Of a stretch of 64,000 nucleotides of DNA, positions 8,187 through 17,021 are shown one piece after another; within the stretch, counting starts at the first letter, position 1; each line of letters starts with the position of its first letter. Origin of the DNA: Halothiobacillus sp. (GTDB lineage: Bacteria > Pseudomonadota > Gammaproteobacteria > Halothiobacillales > Halothiobacillaceae). The notes below the pieces were generated by a model that made no database searches, was not told where the DNA came from, and worked only from the letters and a program-made list of their open reading frames with translations. A program made the translations under genes and the position numbers. The stretch covers positions 62,001 to 126,000 of the forward strand of contig JADQCE010000003.1 of NCBI GenBank assembly GCA_016278265.1, in the 5' to 3' direction.

Positions 8187-9272
8187 TCACAGCCATTTCT
8201 TCCGGCGGAAAAACCCGACCATGCCGATGGCAACGGCGAGCATGAAGCCCAGGACCAGAAAGTAGCCCCAGGGCCACTTGAGTTCCGGCATGTATTCGAA
8301 GTTCATGCCGTACACGCCGGCGACAAAGGTCAGGGGGATGAAGATGGTCGCGATGATGGTCAGCACCTTCATGATCTCGTTCATGTGGTTGCTGATGCCC
8401 GACAGGTAGGTGTCGTGCATGCTGCCCAGCACATCCCGGAACGTCTCCACCATGTCGATGACCTGGATGGTGTGGTCGTACAGATCGCGCAGGAACACCT
8501 TGGTCTCCGGCCGGATCAACGCCGATTCGCTCCGATCCAGGGCGCCGATCTCCTCGCGCAGGGGCCAGACCGCCTTGCGCTGGCTCAGTATGTCGCGCTT
8601 GAGCCGGTGAACTTCCAGCATGGCGTCGGGCTTGGGATCGGCCAGGATCTGGTCATCGAAGTCCTCGATGCGGTCCCCGATGCGCTCGACGGCCAGAAAG
8701 TAATTGTCCACCACGGCATCCATCAGCGCGTACGCCAGGTAATCGGCCTTCATTGACCGGATGCGCCCCTTGGTGGCCCTGATGCGTTCGCGCACCGTGT
8801 TGAAGACGTCGCCGTCCTTTTCCTGAAAGGACACCACATAGTTTTCTCCCAGGATCAGGCTGACGTGTTCGATCTCCGTCTGACTTGCCGCCTCGTCGTA
8901 GGAGATCATCTTCAGCACCACGTAAATATATTCCGGGAACTCCTCGCTCTTGGGCCGATGAGTGGTGTTGACGATGTCCTCCAGCGTCAGGGGATGAAGG
9001 CCGAGGCGATTGCCCAGCGACCCGATCAGGCCCACGTCGTGGATGCCGTTCACATTGATCCAGCTCACACCGGGCCCCGTTGCCGACTCCACGGCTTGAG
9101 CCACCGAAACATCGTGCCGTTCCTTCATCCGGCTTTCGCTGTACTCGATGAGATCGATGCGCGCCGCGTTCATTTCCTGCTCCCCGATGAACACCATGGT
9201 TCCGGGGGGCAGACCTGCCTTGGCGCTGGCCCTACGTGGCCTTTCCCGCTTCCTTTTCCTCAATTTCGCCAT
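8187..9272 (-). CDS. corA: CorA-type magnesium/cobalt transporter
   Basis: 361-residue member of the CorA channel family, which imports Mg2+ (and Co2+/Ni2+) as a pentamer. The soluble N-terminal part (about 1-295) contains the long stalk helix. Two C-terminal membrane segments follow (about 297-320 and 335-355). The loop between them starts with the signature YGMNF, the selectivity-filter motif. The C-terminus is basic (FRRKKWL), as usual for the cytosolic end. The first 20 residues are an extra basic stretch (KLRKRKRERPRR). It stands alone on the minus strand between the doeC fragment and a gene-free 360 bp. Confidence 0.93.
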   Translation of the reverse strand: MAKLRKRKRERPRRASAKAGLPPGTMVFIGEQEMNAARIDLIEYSESRMKERHDVSVAQAVESATGPGVSWINVNGIHDVGLIGSLGNRLGLHPLTLEDIVNTTHRPKSEEFPEYIYVVLKMISYDEAASQTEIEHVSLILGENYVVSFQEKDGDVFNTVRERIRATKGRIRSMKADYLAYALMDAVVDNYFLAVERIGDRIEDFDDQILADPKPDAMLEVHRLKRDILSQRKAVWPLREEIGALDRSESALIRPETKVFLRDLYDHTIQVIDMVETFRDVLGSMHDTYLSGISNHMNEIMKVLTIIATIFIPLTFVAGVYGMNFEYMPELKWPWGYFLVLGFMLAVAIGMVGFFRRKKWL

Positions 9273-9634
9273 TCTCCGTCCTCCGCGCGCATTGCCACCA
9301 GGCGCATCAACCCGGTCGCGCTGCTGTTAACACCGCCTGGCGTCGGGCCCCTGAGTCCAGGTTTTGCCACCGGGAACGCACTGGAAACCCATATCAAAGG
9401 AATAGGCCCAAACATCCATCCCCGCCAATGAGTCGCCCTTTGCACTCGGGGGAGAACGGCCTGTTCTGGATTAACAGCCCGCCCGTTCGGGTTCTCGCAT
9501 CGATCCATCCGGTGCAGGCGCAAGGACGCGGGAATCGCCATCCGAGCGCCTCATATCATTTCCCCTGATGCCCGGATCTGGGCTCTTTCCCGCTGACCTT
9601 TTCCTTCTTCGAGCGTCGGACGGTCCGCTCCGGA
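9273..9634. other. Intergenic region without recognisable genes
   Basis: About 360 bp between the corA start and the doeC stop. It must hold the corA promoter and the 3' end of the doe transcript. I see no clear rho-independent terminator after doeC, no RNA gene and no conserved small frame. Overlapping short frames on both strands look like chance products of GC-rich sequence. Confidence 0.5.
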
Positions 9635-11011
9635 CTAGCCCGTCTTCGGCCCCACCCACACCTGCTGGGCGTTGACGAACATCTTGATGCCATGCGGACC
9701 GAGCTCGCGGCCGTAGCCGGAGCGCTTGACGCCGCCGCTGGGCAGGCGCGGGTCGGTCTTGACGATGCCGTTGATGGCGACCTGGCCGGCCTCGATGTCG
9801 CGGGCCATGTTGATGGCGCGGGCGGTGTCGCCGGTCCAGACGGCCGCACCCAACCCGTACTGGGTGCCGTTGGCGATCTCGAGGGCGTGATCCGCATCGC
9901 GCGCGGACATGGCCACGGCGATCGGGCCGAAGGTCTCCTCGCAGAAGGCGACCATGGAGTCATCGACGTCCGCGAGCAGGGTGACCGGGTAGAAAAAGCC
10001 GTCTCCTTGCGGCATCTCGCCGCCCACCAGGCAGCGTGCGCCGGCCTCGATACTCGCCTGCACCTGGCGATGCAGCCCCTCTCGCAGGTCGGCACGGGCA
10101 ATGGGCCCGACGTCGGTGGATTCCTCGCGCGGGTCGCCCATCTTCAGTTTCTCGAGGCGAACTTTCATCATGTCGAGGAAGCGCTCGTAAATGGACTCCT
10201 CGATGATGATGCGCTTTGCGGCAATGCAGGACTGGCCCGCGTTGATGATCCGCGAGAGCACCACGGTGTCGGCGGCAGCCTCCAGATCGGCGTCCGCCAG
10301 CACGATCACCGGGTCGGAGCCACCCAGCTCCAGCACGGCGGGCTTGATCTGCCGGGCGGCGGTGGCCGCGACGATCGCGCCGGCACGGTCGGAACCGGTG
10401 AAGGAGACGGCGCGCACGCACTCGGTCTCGATCGCGCCCTGGATATCCTCGGTTTCCAGCGGCAGGTTCTGGAACACGCCCTGCGGGAAGCCGGCCTTCT
10501 CGAAGGACTCCATGATGCCCGCCGCGCAGGCCGGCACGTGGGCGTCGTGCTTCATCACGCAGGTGTTGCCGGCCATCAGGGCCGGGGCGGCGAAACGGAA
10601 GGCGAGCCAGAACGGCGCGTTCCACGGCAGGATGCCCAGCACGGTGCCGATCGGCAGGTACTGGACGTAGCTGACCGTGGCGTCCGAGCCGAGCATCTCC
10701 GGCTCGAGGTACTTCTCGGCGTGATCGGCGTAGTGCTCGGCGCACCAGGCGGCCTTGTCGACCTCGCCACGCGCCTCGCGGATGGGCTTGCCCATCTCGT
10801 CGGTCATCAAGAGGGCCAGGCGCTCGCGATCCTCGCGCATCACCTCGGCCACCCGCCGCAACAGGGCGGCGCGCTCGGCAAAGCTGGTCTTGCGCCAGTC
10901 GCGGTAGGCCACCTCGCTGCGCTCGAGGATGGCGTCGCGCTGGGCCGGGTCCATCACCGGGAATTCGTGCAGTGTCTTACCCGTGGTCGGGTTGATGACG
11001 GTCTGGCTCAT
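9635..11011 (-). CDS. doeC: Aspartate-semialdehyde dehydrogenase of ectoine catabolism (DoeC-type aldehyde dehydrogenase)
   Basis: 458-residue NAD(P)-dependent aldehyde dehydrogenase. The catalytic cysteine is C262 (NAGQSCIAAKR) and the general-base glutamate E228 (VLELGGSDP). The oxyanion asparagine lies in PWNAPFW and the NAD-fold signature SFTGSDRAG is present. By sequence alone it is close to succinate-semialdehyde dehydrogenases. Its place as the last gene of the doe operon, with an ATGA overlap (start 11011, doeA stop 11008), argues for oxidation of aspartate semialdehyde to aspartate, the last step of ectoine breakdown. No terminator was found after it. A degraded copy of its 3' end lies at 8001-8113. 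Confidence 0.85.
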   Translation of the reverse strand: MSQTVINPTTGKTLHEFPVMDPAQRDAILERSEVAYRDWRKTSFAERAALLRRVAEVMREDRERLALLMTDEMGKPIREARGEVDKAAWCAEHYADHAEKYLEPEMLGSDATVSYVQYLPIGTVLGILPWNAPFWLAFRFAAPALMAGNTCVMKHDAHVPACAAGIMESFEKAGFPQGVFQNLPLETEDIQGAIETECVRAVSFTGSDRAGAIVAATAARQIKPAVLELGGSDPVIVLADADLEAAADTVVLSRIINAGQSCIAAKRIIIEESIYERFLDMMKVRLEKLKMGDPREESTDVGPIARADLREGLHRQVQASIEAGARCLVGGEMPQGDGFFYPVTLLADVDDSMVAFCEETFGPIAVAMSARDADHALEIANGTQYGLGAAVWTGDTARAINMARDIEAGQVAINGIVKTDPRLPSGGVKRSGYGRELGPHGIKMFVNAQQVWVGPKTG

Positions 11012-12396
11012 GAGGCGCGCGACTCCTTGGGTTTCTTCTGGGATTGCTTCTGGGCTTTCTTGTCCGTTTTCTTCTGGGCCTTCGTCTCGGATTTCTTCTG
11101 GACCTTCTTCTCAGGTTTCTTGTGGTCCGGCTTGCCGTGGGGCTTGGCCCTGGACTTCTTCTCGTCCTTGGCGTGGGCGACGGCGAGCTGTTCGATCATC
11201 GGCCGCTCTTCCTGGATCTCGCGCTTGGCCTCTTCGCGCTTGACGGTGAAATCCTGCTCGAGCGTGAAGAAGGACTCGCAGCCATCCTTGGTGATGTAGA
11301 TGGTGTCGGAGATGCCGCAGGTCTTGTCACCGTCCACGCCCCAGGCCCAGGGGATGATGTGGAAGGTCATGCCCTCGCGCAGTACCGTCTTGTCGCCTTG
11401 CATCAGGCTGAGGATGTAGCCCTCGTCCCAGCTGGGCGGGAAGGCGATGCCGATGGAATAGCCCGAGCGGGTGATCAGCTTCCCGTGGGCATCGTCGACG
11501 GTCATGATCGAGCGGACCAGGTTGTCGGCATCGGAGACGGTCACGCCCGGACGGATCAGGGCTTTGACCCGTTCGAGGGCCTCTTTCATGCGCTCCTGGG
11601 CCTTCCACATCAGATCGGTGGGCTCGCCCAGCACGGCGGTGCGCATCATCGCGGTGTGGTAGCGGCGGTAGCAGCCGGCCACTTCCAGGAAGACGTGCTC
11701 GCCCGGCTTGACCACGCGGCCCTCCCAGGTGGCGTGGCCGATCATGGTGCGCGGCCCGGAGGTGACGTAGGGCAGCACGGCGGGCGGCTCGCCGCCGGCA
11801 CGGAACATCGCCGCGCAGACCTCGGCGCCGATCTCGTTCTCGGTCACCCCGGCCATGCAGGCCTCGAGACCCGCCTTCATGCCGGCCTCGGTGGCGACGG
11901 CCGCCCGGCGCATGATGTCGATCTCGTGCTTGGACTTGGTACGCCGGCCGCACTCAACGATGCCGAAGCAATCGAGCAGGTGTGCGCCGGTCAACGTGGT
12001 GTGCAGCGCATCCTGCTGGTAGGCGGGGAAGAAGTAGCTGTTGCGCTCGTAGCCGATGTGCTTGTTCGCCAGGCCGAACTCCTTCAAGGAGGAGACCAGC
12101 ATCTGGATGGCATCACCGGTATCCGGGTAGGGTCGGGTGATCTCCACCCAGGTGCGCGCGTGGACGTTGGATTCCTCCATCGTCCGCGTGATCATGAACG
12201 GCTTGTCGTCGAGCGGCACCACCAGCGCCTGGAAGAACGAGTACCCCGTGGTCTGGTAGTCGGTGAGGTACATCAGGTTTTCGGGGTCGGTGATGATCAC
12301 CGCGTCGAGCAACCGTTCGGCCATGCGCATGCGCAGTTCGCCCAGCCGTCGCTCGTACTCTTCCATCGGGAAGGTCATGTCGTCGCGTTGGCGCAT
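11008..12396 (-). CDS. doeA: Ectoine hydrolase DoeA with a lysine-rich C-terminal tail
   Basis: 462-residue M24 (creatinase/prolidase-fold) hydrolase that opens the ectoine ring to N-acetyl-diaminobutyrate. The creatinase-like N-terminal domain covers about 1-150 and the pita-bread catalytic domain about 155-390. The positions that carry metal-binding aspartates in prolidases read EVAGCYRRYHTAMMRT, so the site is more like metal-free creatinase. ATG 12396 is chosen: it overlaps the doeD end and is preceded by GGAGGG eight bases upstream. The last 70 or so residues are an unusual Lys/Gln/Glu-rich low-complexity tail of KKSETKAQKK-like repeats that is absent from the enzyme fold and would be strongly basic. 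The function call rests on the fold plus the doeB2-D-A-C gene order. Confidence 0.88.
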   Translation of the reverse strand: MRQRDDMTFPMEEYERRLGELRMRMAERLLDAVIITDPENLMYLTDYQTTGYSFFQALVVPLDDKPFMITRTMEESNVHARTWVEITRPYPDTGDAIQMLVSSLKEFGLANKHIGYERNSYFFPAYQQDALHTTLTGAHLLDCFGIVECGRRTKSKHEIDIMRRAAVATEAGMKAGLEACMAGVTENEIGAEVCAAMFRAGGEPPAVLPYVTSGPRTMIGHATWEGRVVKPGEHVFLEVAGCYRRYHTAMMRTAVLGEPTDLMWKAQERMKEALERVKALIRPGVTVSDADNLVRSIMTVDDAHGKLITRSGYSIGIAFPPSWDEGYILSLMQGDKTVLREGMTFHIIPWAWGVDGDKTCGISDTIYITKDGCESFFTLEQDFTVKREEAKREIQEERPMIEQLAVAHAKDEKKSRAKPHGKPDHKKPEKKVQKKSETKAQKKTDKKAQKQSQKKPKESRAS

Positions 12397-12400
12397 CGGG

Positions 12401-13675
12401 TCAGCCCTCCACCTGGGCATCGACGGCCTGCTCGAAGAGGTTCAGGCCTTCCTCGAGGTCGTCGTCGGGAATGGTCAGCGGCGGGATCAGCTTGATCACC
12501 TGCCCCTTGGAACCGCAGACCGCCGCCAGCAGGCCGCGGTCGAAGCACTCGCGCGCCACCCGCTTGGACAGATCCCCGTCGATGAAATCCAGCGCCTGCA
12601 TCATGCCGCGGCCGCGCACGGCAAAGCGCGGGTACTTCGCCGCGATCTTCTCCAGGCGTTTGCGGATCACCTCGCCCTTGCGGCGGGTCTCGTCCATGAA
12701 GGACGGGTCGTCGAAGTAGCCCAGCGCCACGGTGCCGGCGATGAACGACAGGTCCTGCCCGCGGAAGGTGCCGGTGTGCTCGCCCGGCAGCCAGTGCTTG
12801 TCGTGCTCCGGCTTGTTGAGGTTCATCGCGATGGGCGTGCCGAAGCCGCCGAGTCCCTTGGCCAGGGTGATGATGTCCGGGTCGAGGCCCATGTCGTCGA
12901 AGCTGAAGTACGAGCCGGTGCGCCCGGAGCCCATCTGGATGTCGTCGACGATAAACAGCGCGCCGGTCTCGCGGGCCAGGTCCTGGATGCCCTTGAGCCA
13001 TTCCTGGGAGGCAACGCGCACACCGCCCTCGGCCTGGACGGTCTCGACCAGGAAGGCCGCCGGCGGGGCATAGCCGGTCGACGGGTCGGCGTAGATGTCG
13101 CGCAGGCGCTCGAGCGACGGCATGCCGCAACCCAGCGTGCAATTCGGGCACTGGGTCTCGCAGCCGAAGGCCTGGTGGACAACGTTGTCCAGCGGCACGC
13201 CGGCGGCATTGCGGAAATGCGCGTTGGTGGTCGCGGCCAGCGCGCCGAGGGTCATGCCGTGGAAGGCATGGTGGAAGGAGACCACCTGCTGCCGGCCGGT
13301 GACGCGACGGGCAAGTTTCAATGCCGCTTCGACCGCGTTGGTGCCGGTCGGGCCGACGAACTGCAGCCGGTAGTCCATGTCGCGCGGTTTCAAGACCGTC
13401 TCGACGAACTTGGTGATGAAGGCGCGCTTGGCGGTGGTGTACATGTCCAGGCTGTGAGCGACGCCGTCATTCTGGATGTAGTCGATCAGCGCGTCCTTCA
13501 TCTTCGGGTCGTTGTGCCCAAAGTTCAGCACCCCGGCGCCCGCATAGAAATCGAGATAACTTCGCCCCTGCTCGTCGGTCTGACGCGCGTTACTCGCCGA
13601 ATGAAACACGGTCGGCGCGGCGCGGCAGTACGCGCGGATCTCGGATTCCCACTGCTCGAACACCTGCATGTGCAT
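12401..13675 (-). CDS. doeD: Diaminobutyrate aminotransferase of ectoine catabolism (DoeD)
   Basis: 424-residue class III PLP aminotransferase, related to EctB. PLP lysine is K273 (LAKGLGG), the pyridine-nitrogen aspartate is D244 (VDDIQMG), and the phosphate-binding GPTGTNAVE lies at about 109-117. In the pathway it converts 2,4-diaminobutyrate to aspartate semialdehyde. ATG 13675 (MHMQVF) has GGGGAG eight bases upstream; the longer frame lacks support. Residues 172-183 carry a four-cysteine cluster C-x3-C-x2-C-x3-C within the catalytic domain, which I do not associate with EctB-type enzymes and which could bind metal. The gene stops just before the doeA start, so translation is probably coupled. 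Confidence 0.87.
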   Translation of the reverse strand: MHMQVFEQWESEIRAYCRAAPTVFHSASNARQTDEQGRSYLDFYAGAGVLNFGHNDPKMKDALIDYIQNDGVAHSLDMYTTAKRAFITKFVETVLKPRDMDYRLQFVGPTGTNAVEAALKLARRVTGRQQVVSFHHAFHGMTLGALAATTNAHFRNAAGVPLDNVVHQAFGCETQCPNCTLGCGMPSLERLRDIYADPSTGYAPPAAFLVETVQAEGGVRVASQEWLKGIQDLARETGALFIVDDIQMGSGRTGSYFSFDDMGLDPDIITLAKGLGGFGTPIAMNLNKPEHDKHWLPGEHTGTFRGQDLSFIAGTVALGYFDDPSFMDETRRKGEVIRKRLEKIAAKYPRFAVRGRGMMQALDFIDGDLSKRVARECFDRGLLAAVCGSKGQVIKLIPPLTIPDDDLEEGLNLFEQAVDAQVEG

Positions 13676-13786
13676 TGACGCTATCTCCCCTGGTTGCGGG
13701 TGTAATCGGGCCCACCGCCGCGCGGCGGGCCCCTGTGCCGGTTCGTCCGGCACGTGTGTCGGTCGACAGGGCGGGCCTGTCGTCGT

Positions 13787-14956
13787 TCAGTCCGTCGCGA
13801 TCTCGACCGGGGCGCCGACCAGGTCGGCGAAGATGCGCCCCACCGGGTCGATCAGCCGGTCGTTGAAGTCGTAGCGCGGGCTGTGGCAGGGCTCGTGGTG
13901 CCCTTGCCCGTCGTCGGCGCCGATCAGAGCGAAGGCGCCGGGGACTTCCCGAAGGTAGTAGCTGAAATCCTCTGACGCCATGATCGGGACCGGCAGGCTG
14001 CTATCACGCCAGTCGACACCCAGGGCTCGCGCCAGGGCGCCGCGGTAGTGCGCGGCCGCCTCCGGATGGTTGACGGTGGCGTGGTAGCGGGGAGTGAAGG
14101 TAAAGCGTGCCTCGACGCCGTAGGCCGCCGCGGTATCGCGGGCGATCTGGTCGAGATGCTGGGCCACCGCGTCGCGCTGGTCGGTGCGCTCGACGCGCAC
14201 GGAACCGGCCAGGCGGGCCGTGTCGGGGATGGCGGTGATCGCCCCGCCGGCCTCGAAGGTGGTCACGCTGACCACCGCGGCAGTCTGCGGCGCCAGCCGG
14301 CGCGAGACGATCTGCTGGATGGACTGGACCAGCGCGGCGCCGGCGAGCAGCGGGTCGCGGCAGGCCTCGGGCTGGCTGGCGTGACCGCCGCTGCCGGTCA
14401 GTCGGATCTCGAAGGTGCCGTTCGCCCCCATCACCGGGCCGTCCGGGCAGACGGCCTGGCCGAAGGGGATCGCCGGCCAGTTGTGCCAGCCGAACACCCA
14501 GTCCACGCCCTCGAGCGCACCGTCACGGATCATCTCGCGCGCACCGTGCCCACCTTCCTCGGCCGGCTGGAACAGCAGCGTGACCGGGCCGGGCAGGTGG
14601 TCCTCGCAGGTCTTGAGCCAGCGGGCGACCGCCAGCAGCGTCGCGGTGTGCCCGTCGTGACCGCAGGCGTGCATGATCCCCGGCGTGCCAGAGGCCCACT
14701 CGGCGCCGGTGATTTCCTCGATGGGCAGGGCGTCGATGTCCGCGCGCAGGGCAATGTGCCGGCCGCGCGCCTCGGGGGCAATCCGCCCCACCGTGCCGGT
14801 GCCGGCACAGGCGCGCCAGGGGATGCCGAGATGATCGAGCTCCGTGCGAATGGTCCCGGCGGTGGCGTGCTCCTGCCAGGTCAATTCCGGGGCCTGATGC
14901 AGGCGGCGACGAAAGGCGGTGGCCTGGGTGGCGATGTCGGTCCAGATCGAGGGCAC
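13787..14956 (-). CDS. doeB2: M20 family amidohydrolase, probable N-acetyl-diaminobutyrate deacetylase DoeB2
   Basis: 389-residue M20D (hippurate hydrolase-like) metallopeptidase fold. Metal and catalytic motifs are MHACGHDGH (about 95-103), the EEGGHG glutamates (about 136-142), HNW (about 157-159) and the late SEDFSYY. In the doe context it should remove the acetyl group from N-acetyl-2,4-diaminobutyrate. Classical DoeB belongs to the AstE/AspA family, so this enzyme is the alternative DoeB2 type; no AstE-type DoeB is seen in the window. It is the first gene of the leftward operon. The 111-bp gap to doeD contains GC-rich hairpin-prone sequence. General M20 acyl-amino-acid hydrolase activity cannot be excluded. 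Confidence 0.78.
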   Translation of the reverse strand: MPSIWTDIATQATAFRRRLHQAPELTWQEHATAGTIRTELDHLGIPWRACAGTGTVGRIAPEARGRHIALRADIDALPIEEITGAEWASGTPGIMHACGHDGHTATLLAVARWLKTCEDHLPGPVTLLFQPAEEGGHGAREMIRDGALEGVDWVFGWHNWPAIPFGQAVCPDGPVMGANGTFEIRLTGSGGHASQPEACRDPLLAGAALVQSIQQIVSRRLAPQTAAVVSVTTFEAGGAITAIPDTARLAGSVRVERTDQRDAVAQHLDQIARDTAAAYGVEARFTFTPRYHATVNHPEAAAHYRGALARALGVDWRDSSLPVPIMASEDFSYYLREVPGAFALIGADDGQGHHEPCHSPRYDFNDRLIDPVGRIFADLVGAPVEIATD

Positions 14957-15287
14957 CAGGGCCTCCTGTCGGTGCCCGGCAGGAGCCGGGCGCGGGTGAT
15001 TTCAGGCGGATCGACGGGCCGCAACCGGCGCGCGGGGAGCAAGGCATGGGCGGTCCGTCGACTTCGAGCTAAGCACAAGTGTCGGCGCGGGCGCAACAAC
15101 CGGCGTGCCCCACTGTGGCGCCGACGCCACGAACACCTTCCGCGCCGGCCTCCTGACCAGCCCGATCGATGGCCGGGGTTGAGAAACTCGTGGTCCGTCC
15201 CTAGGTCGGACAGTCAGTCAACAATTTATCTGATAGATTCCCAAGTCACGCTTATTCACCACCACATTCATTCCCTGGGGAGCGTCC
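14957..15287. promoter_or_regulatory. Divergent promoter region between doeB2 and the persulfide dioxygenase gene
   Basis: About 330 bp between two genes transcribed outward, so both promoters must lie here. The most AT-rich part is near 15220-15265 and contains a short symmetrical ATCT-GAT-AGAT at 15228-15238, placed as an operator for the rightward gene could be. No EnuR/AsnC-type regulator gene for ectoine use lies next to the operon. No promoter boxes close enough to consensus to name. Confidence 0.4.
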
Positions 15288-16715
15288 ATGCTGTTCGAAG
15301 CGTTCGAAGAAACCGGCCTGTCACAAATGAGCTATGCCGTTGGTTGTCAGCAGAGCAATGAACTGGCGATCATCGACCCGCGCCGGGACATCGACATTTA
15401 CCTCGATTTCGCCGAGGAAGAGGGCTATGTGATCCGGCACGTCATGGACACCCACATCCACGCCGATTACGCCTCCGGCGCACGCGAGCTGGCCGAGGTG
15501 ACCGGCGCGAAGCTGCACCTGTCGGCCTACGACGACAACGAGGTCTTCGATGTGGGCTTCGACCACCTGCCGATACAGGAGGGCGACTCGGTGCAGATGG
15601 GCAACGTCCGCATCGAGGCGCTGCACACGCCGGGCCACACGCCGGAACATATCTCGTTCCTGGTCTTTGATGGGGCGCGCTCGGCCGACGTGCCGGTGGT
15701 CGCCCTGACGGGTGACTTCCTGTTCGTCGGCAGCCTCGGCCGCCCCGACCTGCTGGGCGAAGAGGCCACCCGCGGCCTGGCCAAGCAGGCGTTCCACAGC
15801 GTGCGCGAGAAGCTGCGCGGCCTGCCCGACGGGCTGGAGATCCGCCCGGGGCACGGCGCGGGCTCGGCCTGTGGCGCCGGCCTGTCCGGGCGCACGGTCT
15901 CGACGCTGGGTTACGAGCGCGTCGCCAACCCGCTGCTCGACCCGTCTCTGACGGAAGACGAATTCATCGACACCCTGCTCGGCAACCTGCCGCCGGCACC
16001 GGACTTCTACCCCCGCAACAAGGTCACCAACTCCGAGGGGCCCAAGCCAGTGCAGGGTATGGTCGACCTGCTGGCCGAGGAGATCGAGGTGTTCGACATC
16101 GACGATCTCAAGGCGCAGATGGCCAACGGTGCGGTGGTCATCGACATCCGCGACCGGCTGGCCTTCAACGCCGCGCACATCAAGGGTTCGCTGGGCATCG
16201 AGTACGGCGACAACCTCTCCACCTGGGCCGGCTGGATCGCCCCGCCGGACCAGCCGCTGATCCTGGTCGACCACGAGGGTGACGACGAACTGATCAGCGA
16301 GGCGATCCGCGCGCTGGTGCGCGTCGGGCAGGACAACGTGGTCGGTTTCCTCGACGGCGGCTTCGATGCCTGGCTCAAGGCCGGCGAGGCGTTCGACAAC
16401 CTCCCGCTGGTCGACGCCGAAACCGCCAAGAACGATCTCGACCACGACCGCCGCGCGCTGTGGGACGTGCGCGAGACCAGCGAATGGGACGAAGGTCATG
16501 CGCTGGGTGCGCGCCACACCCCGGCCCACGACGCCCGCGACGGGCTCGACGGCGTCGGCAAGGACGAGCCGATCACGCTGGTCTGCGGCTCGGGCATGCG
16601 CTCGACCGTCGCCGCCAGCCTGCTGCGGCGCGCCGGCTACACCAACGTCGCCAACCTCATGGGCGGCATGGACGCCTGGGAAGAGGCCGGCCTGCCGGTG
16701 GTCGCCAAGGACTGA
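15288..16715 (+). CDS. Persulfide dioxygenase-rhodanese fusion (CstB/PRF-like)
   Basis: 475-residue cytosolic protein for sulfane sulfur oxidation. The N-terminal metallo-beta-lactamase-fold domain of ETHE1 type (about 1-250) has the iron-binding motif HIHADY, then HTPGHTPEH and GDFLFVGSLGRPDL. Two rhodanese domains follow. The first (about 265-365) lacks a catalytic cysteine: its active loop reads VDHEGDDEL. The second (about 375-475) has the active CGSGMRST loop. A GGGGAGC ribosome-binding site precedes ATG 15288. The pairing predicts oxidation of persulfide to sulfite, with sulfur transfer by the rhodanese. A terminator follows at 16741, so it is probably monocistronic. Confidence 0.9.
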   Translation: MLFEAFEETGLSQMSYAVGCQQSNELAIIDPRRDIDIYLDFAEEEGYVIRHVMDTHIHADYASGARELAEVTGAKLHLSAYDDNEVFDVGFDHLPIQEGDSVQMGNVRIEALHTPGHTPEHISFLVFDGARSADVPVVALTGDFLFVGSLGRPDLLGEEATRGLAKQAFHSVREKLRGLPDGLEIRPGHGAGSACGAGLSGRTVSTLGYERVANPLLDPSLTEDEFIDTLLGNLPPAPDFYPRNKVTNSEGPKPVQGMVDLLAEEIEVFDIDDLKAQMANGAVVIDIRDRLAFNAAHIKGSLGIEYGDNLSTWAGWIAPPDQPLILVDHEGDDELISEAIRALVRVGQDNVVGFLDGGFDAWLKAGEAFDNLPLVDAETAKNDLDHDRRALWDVRETSEWDEGHALGARHTPAHDARDGLDGVGKDEPITLVCGSGMRSTVAASLLRRAGYTNVANLMGGMDAWEEAGLPVVAKD

Positions 16716-16740
16716 TCAATCGCCGGGTCGAAAACGCGAA

Positions 16741-16770
16741 AGCCCCGCTCGGTCGAGCGGGGCTTTTTGT
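16741..16770 (+). terminator. Rho-independent terminator of the persulfide dioxygenase gene
   Basis: Stem AGCCCCGCTC / GAGCGGGGCT with a short loop, followed by TTTTTGT, 25 bp after the stop codon. Confidence 0.85.
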
Positions 16771-16790
16771 TTGCGCGGACACCAACTCCG

Positions 16791-16820
16791 AAAACAACAA
16801 ACCCCGTCTGACGACGGGGT
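16791..16820 (-). terminator. Rho-independent terminator of the 1180-codon gene
   Basis: On the minus strand a hairpin ACCCCGTC / GACGGGGT (16801-16820) is followed by a T-rich run (TTGTTGTTTT), about 200 bp after the stop of the large leftward gene. It lies back to back with the previous terminator. Confidence 0.7.
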
Positions 16821-17021
16821 CTGGCTGATTCGATCGAGCCCAGCACGGCCTAGAAGGGTTATATTCACCTGAGCATCGCGATTAATGTTTTTATTCTTTG
16901 TTTATCAATTGGTTGAGATTGTTCCGCAACGAACCTGCCGCATTTTTCGTTATTTTTTTCTGAGCCGACCCGTCCAAACGCCACACCCCCCCAAGTCGTC
17001 GAAGCAAGCGACCACCAAAAG

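Noticed and set aside
9692-13678. Long plus-strand frames opposite the doe operon
   Set aside because: Antisense shadows: valine/glycine/histidine-rich, no domains, and the minus-strand genes fit known families end to end.
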